The notes: generated by a model from the letters alone, not told the origin. Positions 41,648 to 53,988 are shown, numbered from the stretch's first letter. The stretch: DNA of 64,000 nucleotides from Fagopyrum homotropicum (GCA_033239125.1 BSWB01000005.1:21195447-21259446), one strand, 5' to 3'. Translations and numbers: made by a program.

Positions 41648-43406
41648 TGTTCGCTCCAAACGGTGTGTGCAAGCTTTAAATTTATAACCCTAGATGTAAG
41701 ATTAAAACAAGGATGCAAACCCGCAGTGTACGGGTCAATCGTAGTAAAAAGGAAGAAATTCCAGGGGTCGATCACAAGGACTTAGTGAAACAAAGCAGGT
41801 ATAGGTTTGCTAATGTCGCAACTAACCACTAAAGCGATTAAAACAATCAAAGATGATAAAAAGTCAATTAAGGAAACATGCAATTCTAGGGATTAAAGCA
41901 TCTAGTTGTGGTTCCAACTCAAGATCTAAAGATAAGCGGACAAAGCTGAGATTTTGCAAAGGGAAGGTGTTTCTAAAGTGGAATAGATCACCGGGTAAGT
42001 CTCACTACTCACTAATCTCAAACCGTAACTCCTATTACCGAGTAAGTCTCAAGGAATTAAGGAAAAGAACTATATCCTCAAACTAACACTCCAACTAAGG
42101 GAATAGAATCAACCTTTACCGGGTAAGTCTCAGGTTAACTCACAAAGATGGGATGAAAGCACACTCAAACCCCAATAAAGGATAAACCTTTATTACTTAC
42201 ACTTATGATCTTGGGTAAACAAACAAAGGAATTACCGGGTAAGTCTCATCCTAGGCTTGCATTGAACCAGGAAAGGTGCAATAAGAATAGGATTTGAAAA
42301 ACTCTAACACTTAACTCTCAGTTTCGGATCAAATAAGTCACCTCGGTCAGAAGAATTCCACCCCGGCCGAGATGTTCATCGACTGAGCAAGATGCTTTAG
42401 GATTAAGGTTAAAGGCTCGAACTTTCAGGGTCCTACTGTGATTAAAAGTATTCTATCATTGTTTTTCCCACAACCTTCAGCCAATCACCCTAGAATCACA
42501 CAAGGAAATTAGCCACTCATCATCATAAAGCAATAATCAAATATAAGGGAAGAAAGAGAATAACTGAACAAGAAAACCTTAAGAGAAAGGCTTCAATAAC
42601 TGAATCAATTATCAAACAACAAGCGTTCCTTGGATCACAATCCAATAAGACAATCAACAAAGAAGGGAATCTAAGGGAATCTTACAAAACCCTTCACAAA
42701 GCTATAAAAGCTATCAACTTCCTTCCTTCAATCTTCCTTCAACCTTCAAAAAGGTTCTTCAAATCTCCCAGCTGTACTGGGGTAAAACGGCTGTCTAAGC
42801 ACTGTCGATGGTATAGCAGATGTTGGATTTTTGGAAAATCCAACCCTTTTTATAGGAAAATTACTATCCAAGGATAAGATCTTAGAAAGATCTTTTCCCA
42901 CAAAAATTGGTAAAATATATGGGCTAAATTATCTTCTTCCTTCCAAGAATCCAGCCTAAAAATATAAGATCCTCTTTCCATAATTAAAAGATCTCAGCCA
43001 AGAATAAAATATCCTTGCCGCGTCCAAGGTGTTCGCCTCGGTCGAGTTAGCTCCTCTGGATCACCTCGGTCGAGGTGACTCTGTAGTCAACCGAGGTGAA
43101 TCACAACTGAATGTGAAATCTCTCAAATCTGGTCCAAAGTGAATCTCTAATCCAATTCCATGATTCCTGGATTCTTCCTTAAGCTCCTGAATGTAGCTCC
43201 AATGAGTCCTTAACTCCTTTTGCTCCTTTTTGATGCAAAACATGCCATTTTACCTACGATTACAACGAAACTTGGTGTAGACCTCGATTCCCGCAAAGGT
43301 AGATGAAACGACAATATAATCACATAATATACATTTAAACATGCAGATTATTGAAGATAAAACGTCTAAACAGGCCCCAAAATATAGACAATAATTCATG
43401 CTATCA
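41648..43406 (-). repeat. F1-2 5' LTR
   Basis: Minus strand starts TGATAGCATGAATTATTG (43406) and ends GGAGCGAACA (41648), 1759 bp. The TATA box is on the minus strand at 42847-42853, with palindromes at about 43035-43100. It abuts F2-2 3' non-coding sequence beginning AAGCT. Confidence 0.95.
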
Positions 43407-44644
43407 AAGCTCAAAACAAAACATCTTTTTAGGTGAATGTGCTTCAAGTCAATAGATCAACCTCAAACCTTACTTCATTCATCCTTGAAAACGCTCACAT
43501 ACACAAACCAAAGGATGTAGAGAATAGAAACGTCACAACTTGCTTAAACTTCAAAACAAACATCATAATCTTCAAGCATTATCAAAATCAAGAATAAGAA
43601 ACTTCAATTTAGATCACCAAGTCATATAACACTCTTTTGATCTTAAGGACTTCAAAGTTAGGTCTAGAATGCGGAAAGGAGGGAAACTTATAAGGGATGT
43701 GGTGCATGAATCCGGGAAAAGGAATAACCCAACTCTTTTACTTTTTCTTTTGAATTTGCAACAACACCAACATAGAACTTTGCTCTTTTCTTTTTCGACT
43801 TTACTTTTGGAAGTATGGACAGCGGTGCACAAAAACCGAAGCCTAGGAGATCGGTGTTTCTCAATTTTGAGATGCCTCAAACCCTTGGTGCACATACCAT
43901 AATCCGTTATGAATATCGCTCAATCCGACTTTGGCAAGACACAAACACCCGGCTATGTGAATGGTGCCGAGTTACTCATCCCAAACCTACAAGTTTCTTC
44001 TATTCTTTGAATGCAAAATTTTGCTTTCATGGCCCTCCCAGATCAAACATGCCAAACATCAACTCCTCCAAATTCATGGATAGGTAAGGGAGGCTATTAT
44101 TTCATTGAGGGGCTAAATGATCAAAGAAAGAAGAAAGAAAAGCGAATTGCCTTAATCATTTCAAAAGAAGCATAAGAACTTATCATGTGATTTCAACCTT
44201 GATTTCTCAATATGATTTAGATAAGACTCTCACATTATGAAATTTTGCAAGAAAGGATAAACAACTCATTCAAATTCTTTCCAATTCATAAATTAGTTTA
44301 AACATGCAATTGTCATCAAGAACTCATTCCGTAAGTAAGATCTATCATAAGAATCATCTCAATTCTTAGAAGCATAAAATTTTTTAAAATTTTACAAATT
44401 TTTATGTTTTTTTCAAAGCCTTTTTCTTGCAATGCAATAATGAAACGTGTGACTATGGAATGAAACATGCAAAAAGTGTCATGGATAGAAAAGAACAATG
44501 TAGAAAAGTTATTACAACACATAGTCACACCCCACCCCATACTTAGGACAAACATTGTCCTCAATGTTCAAAAAGAAATAAAGAAAAGAAAAATGAACTC
44601 ACTAGACGGCGGTGGGGCGGCTGAAACTGGTGGTCATAAGCTCG
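43407..44644 (-). other. F2-2 3' non-coding region
   Basis: Minus strand. Contains the internal perfect hairpin AACATTG-AGGA-CAATGTT (44551-44568) followed by AAGTATGGGG (44535-44544), and the conserved structured block (about 43865-43985; hairpin CTCGGC...GCCGGG at 43948-43971). The terminal hairpin and polypurine tract are lost to the F1-2 insertion. Otherwise AT-rich without frames. Confidence 0.8.
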
Positions 44645-46186
44645 TCACTGCGGAGTAGGTGGTGGTGGAAATGGACGGAATTCATGACTATAGTTCCGCC
44701 CAAACTGTAGGCGGTAGATATCTCTCATCATCTCGTCATGCTCCTGTCTCCGTGTCTCCTGCTGGTCCCGGTGGATCTCTAAGTCGCCCACTCTCCTAGA
44801 TAGATCGTCGGCCCATGCCGGTAACTGCTCATACCATGCCGGCGGCTGTCTATACCATGCTGGAGCATCCTGTGCAGCCGGTGCTGGTGGTGGTGTTGGT
44901 GGCTGTGCGTACCAAGGTGGAGGAGCTCCCATCCACTCCGGTTGCGCTCCGTACCAAGCTGGAGGAGTATCCATCCAAGTCGGTCTCTCGCTCACACTAG
45001 CGCGGCGAGAAGAAGAAGCACCGGAATGTCTAGAAGGGCGAGGAGACTGTCTAGGTAGATTCGGGAAGAAGTCCGGCTGATCCGGAAAGGTGCCAAAATC
45101 CTGCTCCTCACCTCCTCCTCCCTCATAATCCTCTCCTCCTCCCATATCCTCCTCAACATCAGCAACTGGGGGCTCATCCGGGACATATGAGGGTGTTGGT
45201 AATTTATTTGCATGCATAGCAACGAATGTATCCTTCCAATTATGGCACCCGGCCATAATGGAATACTCTGGAAACCAAGCAATACCCCTACCTCCTCTAT
45301 CCTCCCAAGGCATAGCAGCTGTCGGTGGGGCTCGGTGTCTAGGGAAGATGATACCCCTAGTCATAAGGTTGTTGAGATCAAAAGGTCTTGCTACTATCCT
45401 AGTACATGCAGAGTAGTCAATCCCGAGCTGCGTAGCAATGTGGGTAACCATCCCACCATAACCAATGTTCCCGGCCCTCTTGTTCTTAAGCTTACTCAAA
45501 GTGGAGGCAAAGAGGGTCGCACAGTCAGCTGGTCTACCGTAAAGCATGCAGTAGAGAAGAAATAGCTCATCGGTCTTTATCTTCTGTGGGGTCTCGGTCC
45601 TAGGGAATAGGCACTCGGAAAGGACCCTATGAGCTATTTTCAAGGCTAAGTGGTAGATAAGCTTAGCCTTGGTGTCGGCCAGTTGCCAACGATCCTCACT
45701 TGCATTGATCATAGCAATGTCTCTCCAAAAATCCTTAGCGTATACACCGCTAGGGAATCGACCATTGAAGGTCTCGTGGAACCCAAAGAAGGCTCCAAAC
45801 TACTGGATAGAGAACTCATAATCCGTCTCCATCAATTTGAAAGATACCGTCCTATCGACGGCGCTATGCTCGAAGGATATAACAAACTCCCTCGTGATTT
45901 CCTCATATGCATCCGCTCTAATAGCGGAGAAAACAATCAGCCCGGCTCTATCCAAGAGCCATGTCAAGTCACCCACCACATTGAGTGGCTCTAGGTCCTC
46001 AAGCAAAAGGTATCTTGGTCCTATGACCTTTCTTTTCTCAATCTTTTCTACGGCTTCAATGTAGTTTGGGGGAATGGTTGGGATTCTAGGGTGTGGAGGT
46101 ATTGGTGGAGATGATGGTGGGGCTTGGGAAGAGGAGGAACTATCACCCTTTCTCCTCTTTTTCTTTCCTGCACTTCTCGTAAACAT
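44645..46186 (-). pseudogene. ORF2, F2-2, one in-frame stop
   Basis: ATG at 46186 (MFTRSAGKKKRRKG) gives about 513 codons, interrupted only by TAG at 45802-45800 (GAG to TAG against F2-1). Order: basic KKKRRKG, Ser/Pro-rich linker, core (IGPRYLLLEDLEPL, LTWLLDRAGLIVFSAIRADAYEEITREF, ASEDRWQLADT, IAHRVLSECLF), acidic/Gly-rich stretch, tandem aromatic-Pro repeats (PPAWYG, PPPWYA, PAWYRQPPAWYEQLPAW), helical DLSRRVGDLEI segment, Pro-rich end PPPPTPQ. No membrane segment. Confidence 0.88.
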
Positions 46187-47015
46187 TTTCTCAAAACCAG
46201 TAAAAATTACGGCCTGTTCTTCCAGATCCACGGCCGTGGAACTGCCAGAGGCCGTAATTTTCTTCTGTCATGCTCAAATCTCAACAAAATCAACAACATA
46301 CTCAACAAAACCTGTACTAGACTAATTGCAATCTAAATCCTATGCAAATTCTCTAAGTTCTTGCGGAAATTGAACCCGAATTGACAAAGAAGAGAATGAG
46401 AATAAAAACCTAGGGTTCTGGATCTTTGAATCCAAATTCTGCCTTCTTGAGGGATTGTTCACTCGTTTTGTTGATTGGATCTTGTAGATGAATGAAAATG
46501 CTTCACTTTAGCACCAAGAATAGCTTGATTTGAACTCAAAACGGAGATTTGAGAATGTATGGAGGTTTTCGGCGATTTTGGGGCGTGGAAGGAGAATTGG
46601 GGGTGATTTTGTGAAGGAAGGTGGTTTATATAGTAGCCGTAAAAAATTTTGAAAATCACGGTCTGTCGGGGTGCTCCATGGTCGTGGAAATGTACGGACC
46701 CGTGGTTTTTGTGATTTTTCTCAGCTTTTAAAGAATTACGGTCATTGTAGCTTCCACGACCGTGCAACTGGCCGTGGAACTTTCTGTATTGTGCTAAAGC
46801 TCAAGTTTCGTAAATTCTTTCGACACTTCCTTCTTCCAATCCTTATTCCATGCTCCTACGTCAAAAAAAAACACAACATACCGGAAGATATCGAAGGCAA
46901 AACAAAACAAAAACGTCTAAACTATCTAAACTAAGAATGAAAACAAAAGTGCAATAGCTTGGGTTGCCTCCCAAGTAGCGCTTGTTTAAGGTCCGTAGCT
47001 AGACCGTACCTGCAT
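46187..47015 (-). other. F2-2 non-coding leader between integrase and ORF2
   Basis: Minus strand: post-pol block (about 46960-46985), palindrome/half-site cluster (46670-46780), TATATAAA (46625-46632), and a palindrome TCCACGGCCGTGGA just upstream of ORF2 (46226-46239). Same plan as F2-1 14820-15646. Confidence 0.75.
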
Positions 47016-48405
47016 CTATTCGAGTGCGGTAGGCGCGAACTCCTCAGCTTGGAGTTCCGGTGAGTATTTCTTCAGTCGTTGACCGTTCACCTTAAAACTT
47101 CCGCCCTTTTCACCCCATACTTCAACTGCACCATGGGGAAAAATATGTTTGATTAGATAAGGTCTGGTCCAACGAGATTTAATCTTACCTGGAAAGAGCC
47201 GAAGTCGCGAGTTGAAAAGAAGAACTTGATCTCCTTCCTTGAGGTCCTTTGGAATGATATGCTTATCATACCAACGCTTCGCTCTCTCTTTGTATATTTT
47301 GGGGTTCTCATAGGCGTTTAAGCGATGTTCTTCCAGCTTGTTAAGATCCAAGAGGCGCTTCTCGCCTGCTTCTTTCATTCCGAAGTTCAACCACTTAATT
47401 TCCCAATACGCCTTGTGTTCCAGCTCTACCGGCAAGTGACAAGACTTCCCATACACAAGGTTGTATGGTGTCGTTCATATGGGAGTTTTATAGGCAGTCC
47501 GGTATGCCCATAGCGCATCGTCTAGCTTCAAAGACCAATCTTTCCTTGTCTTCGAAACTGTTTTTTCTAAGATGCCCTTGATCTCTCTATTTGAAATCTC
47601 CACTTGTCCACTTGTTTGTGGATGATAGGGGGTGGCGATCTTGTATCACCCCATACTTAGCTAGGAGAGCTGCCAATCGTCGGGCAATGAAGTGTGAACC
47701 TCCATCACTAATAATAGTCCGCGGTGTCCCAAACCTTGGGAAGATAGTTCTATTAAAGAACTTTATGACAACTAAGGCATCATTAGTAGGAGAGGATATG
47801 GATTCTACCCATCTTGAAACATAATCTACCGCTAAAAGTATGTATTGATTTCCGCAAGACGATGGAAATGGTCCCATAAAATCGACTCCCCAAACGTCGA
47901 AGATCTCTACCTCTTGAATGTTGTTAAGAGGCATCTCATTCCTCCTAGATATGTTTCCTGTTCTTTGACAAGCATCGCAGTAGGAAACAAAGGTTTGCAC
48001 ATCCTTAAACAAAGTAGGCCAAAAGAAACCGGATTGCAATACCTTAGTGCTAGTTTTGTTGGAACTAGCATGTCCTCCACAAGGTAGTGAATGACAATGG
48101 CGGATGACGCTTTGCATCTCCTCTTCCGGCACACATCTTCGGATGATGCCATTTGGACCTCTCTTGAAGAGTAGAGGTTCGTTCCAAAAGTATTGCTGGA
48201 CATCCTCAAAGAACTTCTTTCTTTGTGCGTAGGATAATCCGGGAGGTATTTCCTGACAAACCAAATAGTTAACAAAATCAGCAAACCATGGTTCGTTACC
48301 TCTAGTTATCTTGTCGATGCACTCCTCTATGATGTGTAAGTGTTCGTCCGGTAAGGATTCATCTATAGGTAGGTCGTCGTCTTCTAGATGCGGTAGACGA
48401 CTCAA
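47016..48405 (-). pseudogene. Integrase, F2-2 (frameshifted)
   Basis: First piece 48405-47587: HLEDDDLPIDESLPDEHLH, PWFADFVNYLV, CHSLPCGGH...CDACQRTG, WGVDFMGPFPSS, ISDGGSHF; the frame breaks before VEISNREIKG (TSGDFK then stop). Second piece 47456-47016: MYGKSCHLPVELEHKAYW through SRWTRPYLIKHIFPHGAVEVWGE to the stop. Two or more indels separate them. The DDE residues are present in the DNA but not in one frame. Confidence 0.9.
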
Positions 48406-48425
48406 ATTATCCGCAACAGAATTTT

Positions 48426-50456
48426 CTAAACCCTTCTTGTCGCGGATCTCAAGATCAAATTCTTGAAGGAGAAGATTTCATCTAATAAGTCTCGGTTTTG
48501 CATCCTTCTTAGCAAGCAAATACCAAATCGCCGATGGTCCGTGTATACGATCACCTTTGATCCTACAAGATAAGAACGAAAATTTTCAAATGCATATACA
48601 ACAACCAAAAATTCTTTTTCCGTATTGGCGTAGTTGAGCTGCACTTCATCCAGCGTCTTGCTAGCGTAATAGATGGCGTGTGTGCGACCATCCTTCTTTT
48701 GTCCCAGCACAGCCCCAACGGCTACGTCGCTTTCATCACACATGATTTCGAACGGAAGATTCCAGTCCGGAGGTTGTATGATTGGAGGTGAGATTAAAGC
48801 TTCTTGGATCCTGTTAAATGCATCTAGACAATCCTGCGAAAAATAAAAAACTGCATCCTTCATCAATAGATTAGTGAGCGGTTTTGATATCTTAGAAAAG
48901 TCCTTGATAAAACGTCTATAGAACCCCGCATGTCCTAGAAAGCTTCTTATCCCTTTCACTGAAGATGGGGGAGGGAGCTTCTCTATGGTTTCTATCGTAG
49001 CTTTATCTATCTCAATCCCTCTACTAGAGATCAAGTGTCCTAAGACAATGCCTTCTTTTACCATAAATTGACACTTCTCCCAATTGAGAACTAAGTTAGT
49101 GTCTTCACACCTTTGAAGTACAAGAGAAAGGTTAGAAAGACAATGATCAAAAGAGGAACCATAAACAGAGAAATCGTCCATGAAAACCTCCATAATTTCT
49201 TCTATGTACTCCAAGAAAATAGCCATCATGTATCTTTGGAAGGTGGCAGGGGCGTTGCAAAGCCCGAACGGCATTCTCCTATAGGCAAACGTGCCCCACA
49301 GACACGTGAATGTGGTCTTCTCTTGATCGTCTAGCTGTATCGGAATCTGGAAGAAACCACTATAACCTTCAAGATAACAGAAATGTGAGTGTTGTGCTAA
49401 CCTTTCAAGCATTTGGTTGATGAATGGCAAAGGAAAGTGGTCCTTCCTCGTTGCGTTGTTTAGCTTGCGGTAATCTATGAACATTCTCCACCCCGTCACG
49501 GTTCTTGTAAGAATGAGTTCGTTGTTTTTATTTTTGATTACCGTCATTCCTCCTTTCTTTGGAACGACTTGTACCGGGCTCACCCACTTACTATCGGAGA
49601 TAGGGTAGATAATACCTACATCAAGTAGCTTAAGAATCTCCTTCTTGACAACCTCTTTCATGGTCAAATTAAACCGCCTTTGAGGTTGTCGTGAAGGCTT
49701 AAAATCTTCCTCCATTAGGATCTTGTGCATGCATAGTGATGGTTTAATTCCTACAAGATCTTCTATGGTGTAACCTAAGGCCTTCCTATGTTCCTTCAAT
49801 ACGGCCATTATTCTAACATGTTCATCTTCACTTAAATCGGAACTAACAATTACCGGAAAAGTAGAATTAGTTCCTAAAAATGCATACCGAAGATGTGCGG
49901 GAAGTGGCTTCAATTCCATTATCATCGGAGTCACTATTGGCTCTTGAGGAGTGTCCAATGCTTCCTTAGAAGTCTCTAAGGGTGTGAGAGTTGTTGAAGA
50001 AGGCTCAAGAGAGCTGGTAGAAAGAACGTAAGTGCTCTTAGAATCCCCCAAATTTACGGCCTCACTATTACTTCCACGGCCGTGGAAGTCAATTACGGCC
50101 TCACTAGAAGTTCCACGGCCGTGGAATTGGCCGTGTAACTTTCTGGAATGCTTAGAGTAGCTGGTTACGGTCATCATGGTTGATTCCACGGCCGTGGAAT
50201 AGCACGACTGGCCGTGATTCCTTGTGTTTTCTGACCCATCGTAGAGTTTTTCAAACTCTTCTTCATGAATCTCCTTTAGCTCCTCCAAGGCTTCAATCTC
50301 CATATTGCAATCCTCTTCTTCTCCTTTCTCCGTGATGCTAATGGTAATCACCTTTTGCAACGGATCTTTGGTTAGAATCGAGCTAACTTCCTCTCTAGAT
50401 GCCTCCTCATCATAGATGTTGAACATGTCCTCTCCAAGAGCTGGCTCTTTCACCAA
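48426..50456 (-). pseudogene. Linker-RT-RNase H, F2-2, with motif A Asp changed to Glu
   Basis: 676-codon frame: protease tail, a linker rich in palindrome-encoded FHGRG/STAVE peptides, LKPLPAHLRYAFLG, GYTIEDLVGIKPSLCMHKILMEEDF, then RT. Motif A reads YLEGYSGF (GAA, about 49364) where F1-1 and F3-1 have YLDGYSGF, so a catalytic Asp is replaced. Motif C FMDDF is intact. RNase H runs MCDESD, TEKEFLVVVYAFENF, VYTDH, then a one-base loss near 48533 shifts frame and the ORF ends at 48426. Confidence 0.92.
50071..50200. repeat. Three perfect CCACGGCCGTGG palindromes inside the protease-RT linker, F2-2
   Basis: CTTCCACGGCCGTGGAAG (50071-50088), TTCCACGGCCGTGGAA (50111-50126) and ATTCCACGGCCGTGGAAT (50183-50200), plus half-sites. 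They lie in coding sequence and are read as FHGRG or STAVE depending on phase. The F2-1 and F3-1 linkers have related sites. Confidence 0.93.
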
Positions 50457-50608
50457 TGTTGAGAGAACAAATTCAACCTTCTCTTATACTATGTCGAAGG
50501 CGAGTCTAGCATTCTCACAATCCACCATACAGCCGGAAGTTGCAAGAAACGGTCTTCCGAGTATGATCGGGACTGGACAATCTGCAGGAATGTCAAGCAC
50601 AACAAAAT

Positions 50609-52141
50609 CTATGGGAACATAGAACTTACCGAGCTTGACTGGATGTCTTCGATAATACCGACGGGACGCGTTATAGATCGATCCGCCATGTACAACGTCA
50701 TCTTCACCGGTTTAGGCTCACCTAAACCGATCTTCCTACATAGGGAAAGTGGAATGATGATAACGCTTGCCCCTAGGTCACATAATGCGTCATATGTGAC
50801 ATCTCCCATTCCGATTGGAATACAAAAAGACCCCCGATCTTTCAGCTTTGGGGGCATCTTCTCTTTCATCGTTTTGATGAGATCTGACGATTCCGAACTC
50901 ATCTTGACTTCTCCAAATTCTTCTAGTTTCCTCTTATTAGAGAGGATTTCCTTTAAAAACTTCCCGTAAACGGGCATACCTACAAGTGCATCAATGAAAG
51001 GTATGTTAATGTGCACTTTACTCATGAGTTCAATGAACTTACCGAACTGCTTGTCTAGACGAGCTCTTGCTCTAGATTGCGGGAATGGTAGGGGAGGCTT
51101 GTAAGTTGGAGGAGGAATGTAGATGTCTTCCTTCTCCTTCCCCTTTTCTTTCTCTTTCTCAGCCGGGACTTCAACAAACTTGGGCTGCGGATCGGTTGTT
51201 GTAGCTCCACTCCTAGTTGTGATAGCCATTACTCTTCCTTTCGGATTGTCTTCCGTCTTTCCTGGGAGTTTTCCTTGATCTCTAGGAACTTCTCCGGCCT
51301 TGCAGAATAGTTGGGTTTCTAAAGTCTTTTGAGCTTTATCAACCTTCATTATGTGATCATCAACCTTCGTGATTCGATTCTCTAACCCTTGAAGCTTCCC
51401 CAAGATTGTCTCCAAAACGGGGTCGGGTTTCTCGTTTCCCGAACTGCTTGGGTTGTTAGATCCTTGCCCTTGGCTTTTCAAAGGAATAGAAGAAGAAGGT
51501 GGTGTTAGTGAATTTCCTGAATTGGAGTAAGAATTACCGGAGTTTTGTTGTTGGTTGGAACGCCAATTGCCGTTTGAATTCCTGTTGTTATTTTTGTTGT
51601 TTCTATTGTTGTTATTCCGGTTATTGTTGTTCCAATTGTTCCGGTTGTTGTTGTTCCGGTTATTGTTGCGGTTGGTTCCTTCATTTCCTTGATAGTTGTT
51701 GTTTCCTAGGTAACCAACGTCTTGATCCTTTGGATTTTGCAAGCCAACTCTAAGCACCTCTTTCAATTCCTTAATTTCGGTGTTGAGGGAGAAGATTTGA
51801 GTTTGTGCAGCTTGAGTTAGCTTTGCCCCCAAATCTCCTCTTTTGGATTCCACCTTTCGGTGGGAGTATCTCTCTTTGAATTGGGATTGCCTCTCAATAA
51901 AGTCTCAAGCATCTTCTTCACTCATGTCCATAAATTTGCCACATGAAAGGGAGTGAAGCTTGAATTGTGTTTCCTCATCAAGTCCCTTATAGTATATCTC
52001 TAGTAATCCGAGTCTTGGAATGTTGTGGTGTGGGCAATCCAATAGCAATTCTTGAAACCTTTCCCAAGATTAAAACAAACTTTCGTTAGGTTTCATAGAA
52101 AAAGCATTAATCTTACCTCTCAACTCCGCAGTTTTGGATGG
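50609..52141 (-). pseudogene. gag-protease, F2-2 (truncated by F3-1)
   Basis: Gag from the FFPPSK region, where F3-1 is inserted, onward. Stops where F2-1 has Gln (about 52070, SLFQSWERF) and Trp (about 51906, DAWDFIE). An Asn/Arg-rich tract (about 51560-51700), MAITTRSG, AYKPPLPFPQSRARARLDKQFGKF-like sequence and protease CDLGASV follow. A one-base deletion near 50642 (IIEDVPVKLG) shifts frame, and the rest of the protease continues into the RT frame. No zinc knuckle. Confidence 0.9.
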
Positions 52142-53964
52142 TGATAACACGATTTATTGCTTAGTTTTAGGTAATCATTTAGATAGATTTCTCACTCATT
52201 CATGCATAGTTTAGCACTAGTTCACGACGTTTGCACTCAATTCACGTACTTTGTCGAGATAGACGTCTACACGGACTTGTGCGTTGCTTTGTAGGTATTT
52301 CGGGAGATTTAGGAGCTAAAACGATACGTTTGAGGATCGTTCATCTAGATGACACACCCTCGGACTCATTAGGACACAAGCTAAAGGCTAAGGAGGACTC
52401 ATGGAGCCTTGCCAACACAAGCCATGCACCAAATCACAGCTTAATGATCCAAAGCGAAGTTTCTGGAGCAAATCACGGTTCTCCGACACTCCACGGCCGT
52501 GGAATCACCCGTGGATTTTGCCAGATTCTTGTGACAGCTGTGCCACGACTCTCATGGCCAGCTCATGCAAAATTTGTTATAAAAGTGGTCCTTCATTGGC
52601 TGAGAAGAGCATCTTGGAGCAGCTCTCCATTATCCATTATCCTCTAACAAAAATATTCTCTCAACAAGAAGTCTTTCTAGGAAGGAAAGTGTGAAAGAGG
52701 GAGAAGAAGAGCTCCATTGAAGAGGAGAAGAAGAACACACAACATTACTACACTTGATAGTTTTGTATTGAAGAATTCCGGATTCTATTTCTAAGAGTTG
52801 TATGAATCACTTGAACCTTCCTTTGGAAGGATTGTGAGTTACTCTAATTCTATTTCCAGCTTGGTTTTGTTTTAGTTCACTTGTTCATCTCTTTTCCTTC
52901 ATCATCTTGCAAATGGATGTCATGATTTTATGTTTGTTTGTTTCGATTTCTATTATGAACGTTGTAGGCTAAGTAGATGTGGTTCTAGGGTAAGGAAAGG
53001 ATGGTTATGGCTAGGGCTATGATAGGACGGACTTAGATTTATCTTTGGATGACTTGTGAGTATGAACGTAGCTGCTGTTAGAAATCACGGGTAGTTCTTG
53101 CCTAACCACGGTCGTGGTTTAGGTAGAACAAACCGTGATTTTCCCTGGTTCGATGGATCTTGTCCTAGATTGTTAGAATGTTGAAATCCTAAGTGTTTGT
53201 TGAGTTAAATCTATCCTAGGGTGACCTAGTGTTAGCAACTAAGTGTTAGGAGAGACTTACCCGGTAATTCTTACTCTTAGATTCCAAAGATAACAAACCT
53301 TAGGTAGTGGTGAGCCTCATAAGCCGCCATTGGATTAGGTGTGCTAGGATAGTTGTTAGGACTTCCCTTTCCAAGACTTACCCGGTAAGGATAGGTTAGA
53401 CCCCTAGGTAACAATCCGGTTTGTGTAGAATTCCTATCCTTAGGTTCTTAGAGACTTACCCGGTGATGAGACCTTAGGAATGGACTAGTGGACCATGAGA
53501 CCTACCCGGTAATTGATCCCAATCTAGAAACACTTAATCCCAACATAGTTAATCCAAGGAATGAATAGATAGCTTGAGTCCTATGCCATAACCGGAACTT
53601 CCAACCCCTAGAATCCGTCTTTTCTTTCTTTGATCATTATCTTGTTTAGCTTGTTTATTTGTGTTGATTCATAGTTTAGTTTGATTGTTTACTTTGCATG
53701 AATTGTGATCTTTGATTGATCACCAAAAACCAACCAAAAACATTTGAGATTTTCATTTCTTAATTTCTTTCTTTTCTTTCAACCTAGGTCTTTACTAAAC
53801 TCAATCACAAATCGAATCAATTTCACCTTAGTCTTTGTGTTCGACCTCGGAATACTATCCCTACTACAAACGTCCCGTACACTACGGGTTTCGCTAGGTA
53901 GTTTAGGATTTAGTTCGAGTTATAAATTTAAAACCCATTTGCGCATCACGATCTTAGCGTAACA
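52142..53964 (+). repeat. F3-1 5' LTR
   Basis: TGATAACACGATTTATTGC...TTAGCGTAACA. Contains CCACGGCCGTGG (52491-52502) with half-sites to about 52555, a TATA box (52578-52584), and four GAGACTTACCCGGTAA-like leader motifs (about 53252, 53382, 53451, 53497). Upstream neighbour is F2-2 gag ending GATGG. Confidence 0.95.
52578..52584 (+). promoter_or_regulatory. TATA box of the F3-1 5' LTR
   Basis: GTTATAAAAGTGG, 20-100 bp downstream of the CCACGGCCGTGG cluster. Same relative arrangement as in the F1 and F2 LTRs; also present in the 3' LTR at about 61957-61963. Confidence 0.7.
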
Positions 53965-53970
53965 AGTTTT

Positions 53971-53988
53971 TGGCGTCGTTGCCGGGGA
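53971..53988 (+). other. F3-1 primer-binding site, tRNA-Asp(GUC), one mismatch
   Basis: TGGCGTCGTTGCCGGGGA, 17 of 18 bases complementary to tRNA-Asp(GUC); the sixth base is T where F1 and F2 have C. It could still pair as G-U or may be a post-insertion C-to-T change. Confidence 0.9.

Larger units (their letters stand above)
24700..43406 (-). mobile_element. F1-2: host F1 element, minus strand, split by F1-1 and F1-3
   Basis: Minus-strand element seen as three pieces: 5' LTR 41648-43406, PBS and 5' gag 40213-41647, and 3' gag-protease-linker 24700-26198. The two gag pieces join exactly across F1-3 (GAACT duplicated) and stay in one frame across that join. The part downstream of the linker (RT onward) lies left of the window because F1-1 is inserted there. 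F1-2 itself sits in the 3' end of F2-2; its right target duplication is AAGCT (43407-43411). Confidence 0.9.
43407..52141 (-). mobile_element. F2-2: degraded F2 element, minus strand, outermost host
   Basis: Internal sequence of an F2 element from its 3' non-coding end (43407) back to mid-gag (52141). Neither LTR is in the window: the 3' end is cut by F1-2 about 50 bp from where the LTR should start, and gag is cut by F3-1 (likely target duplication GATGG, 52137-52141). It aligns along its length with F2-1 but carries more frameshifts. Confidence 0.9.
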
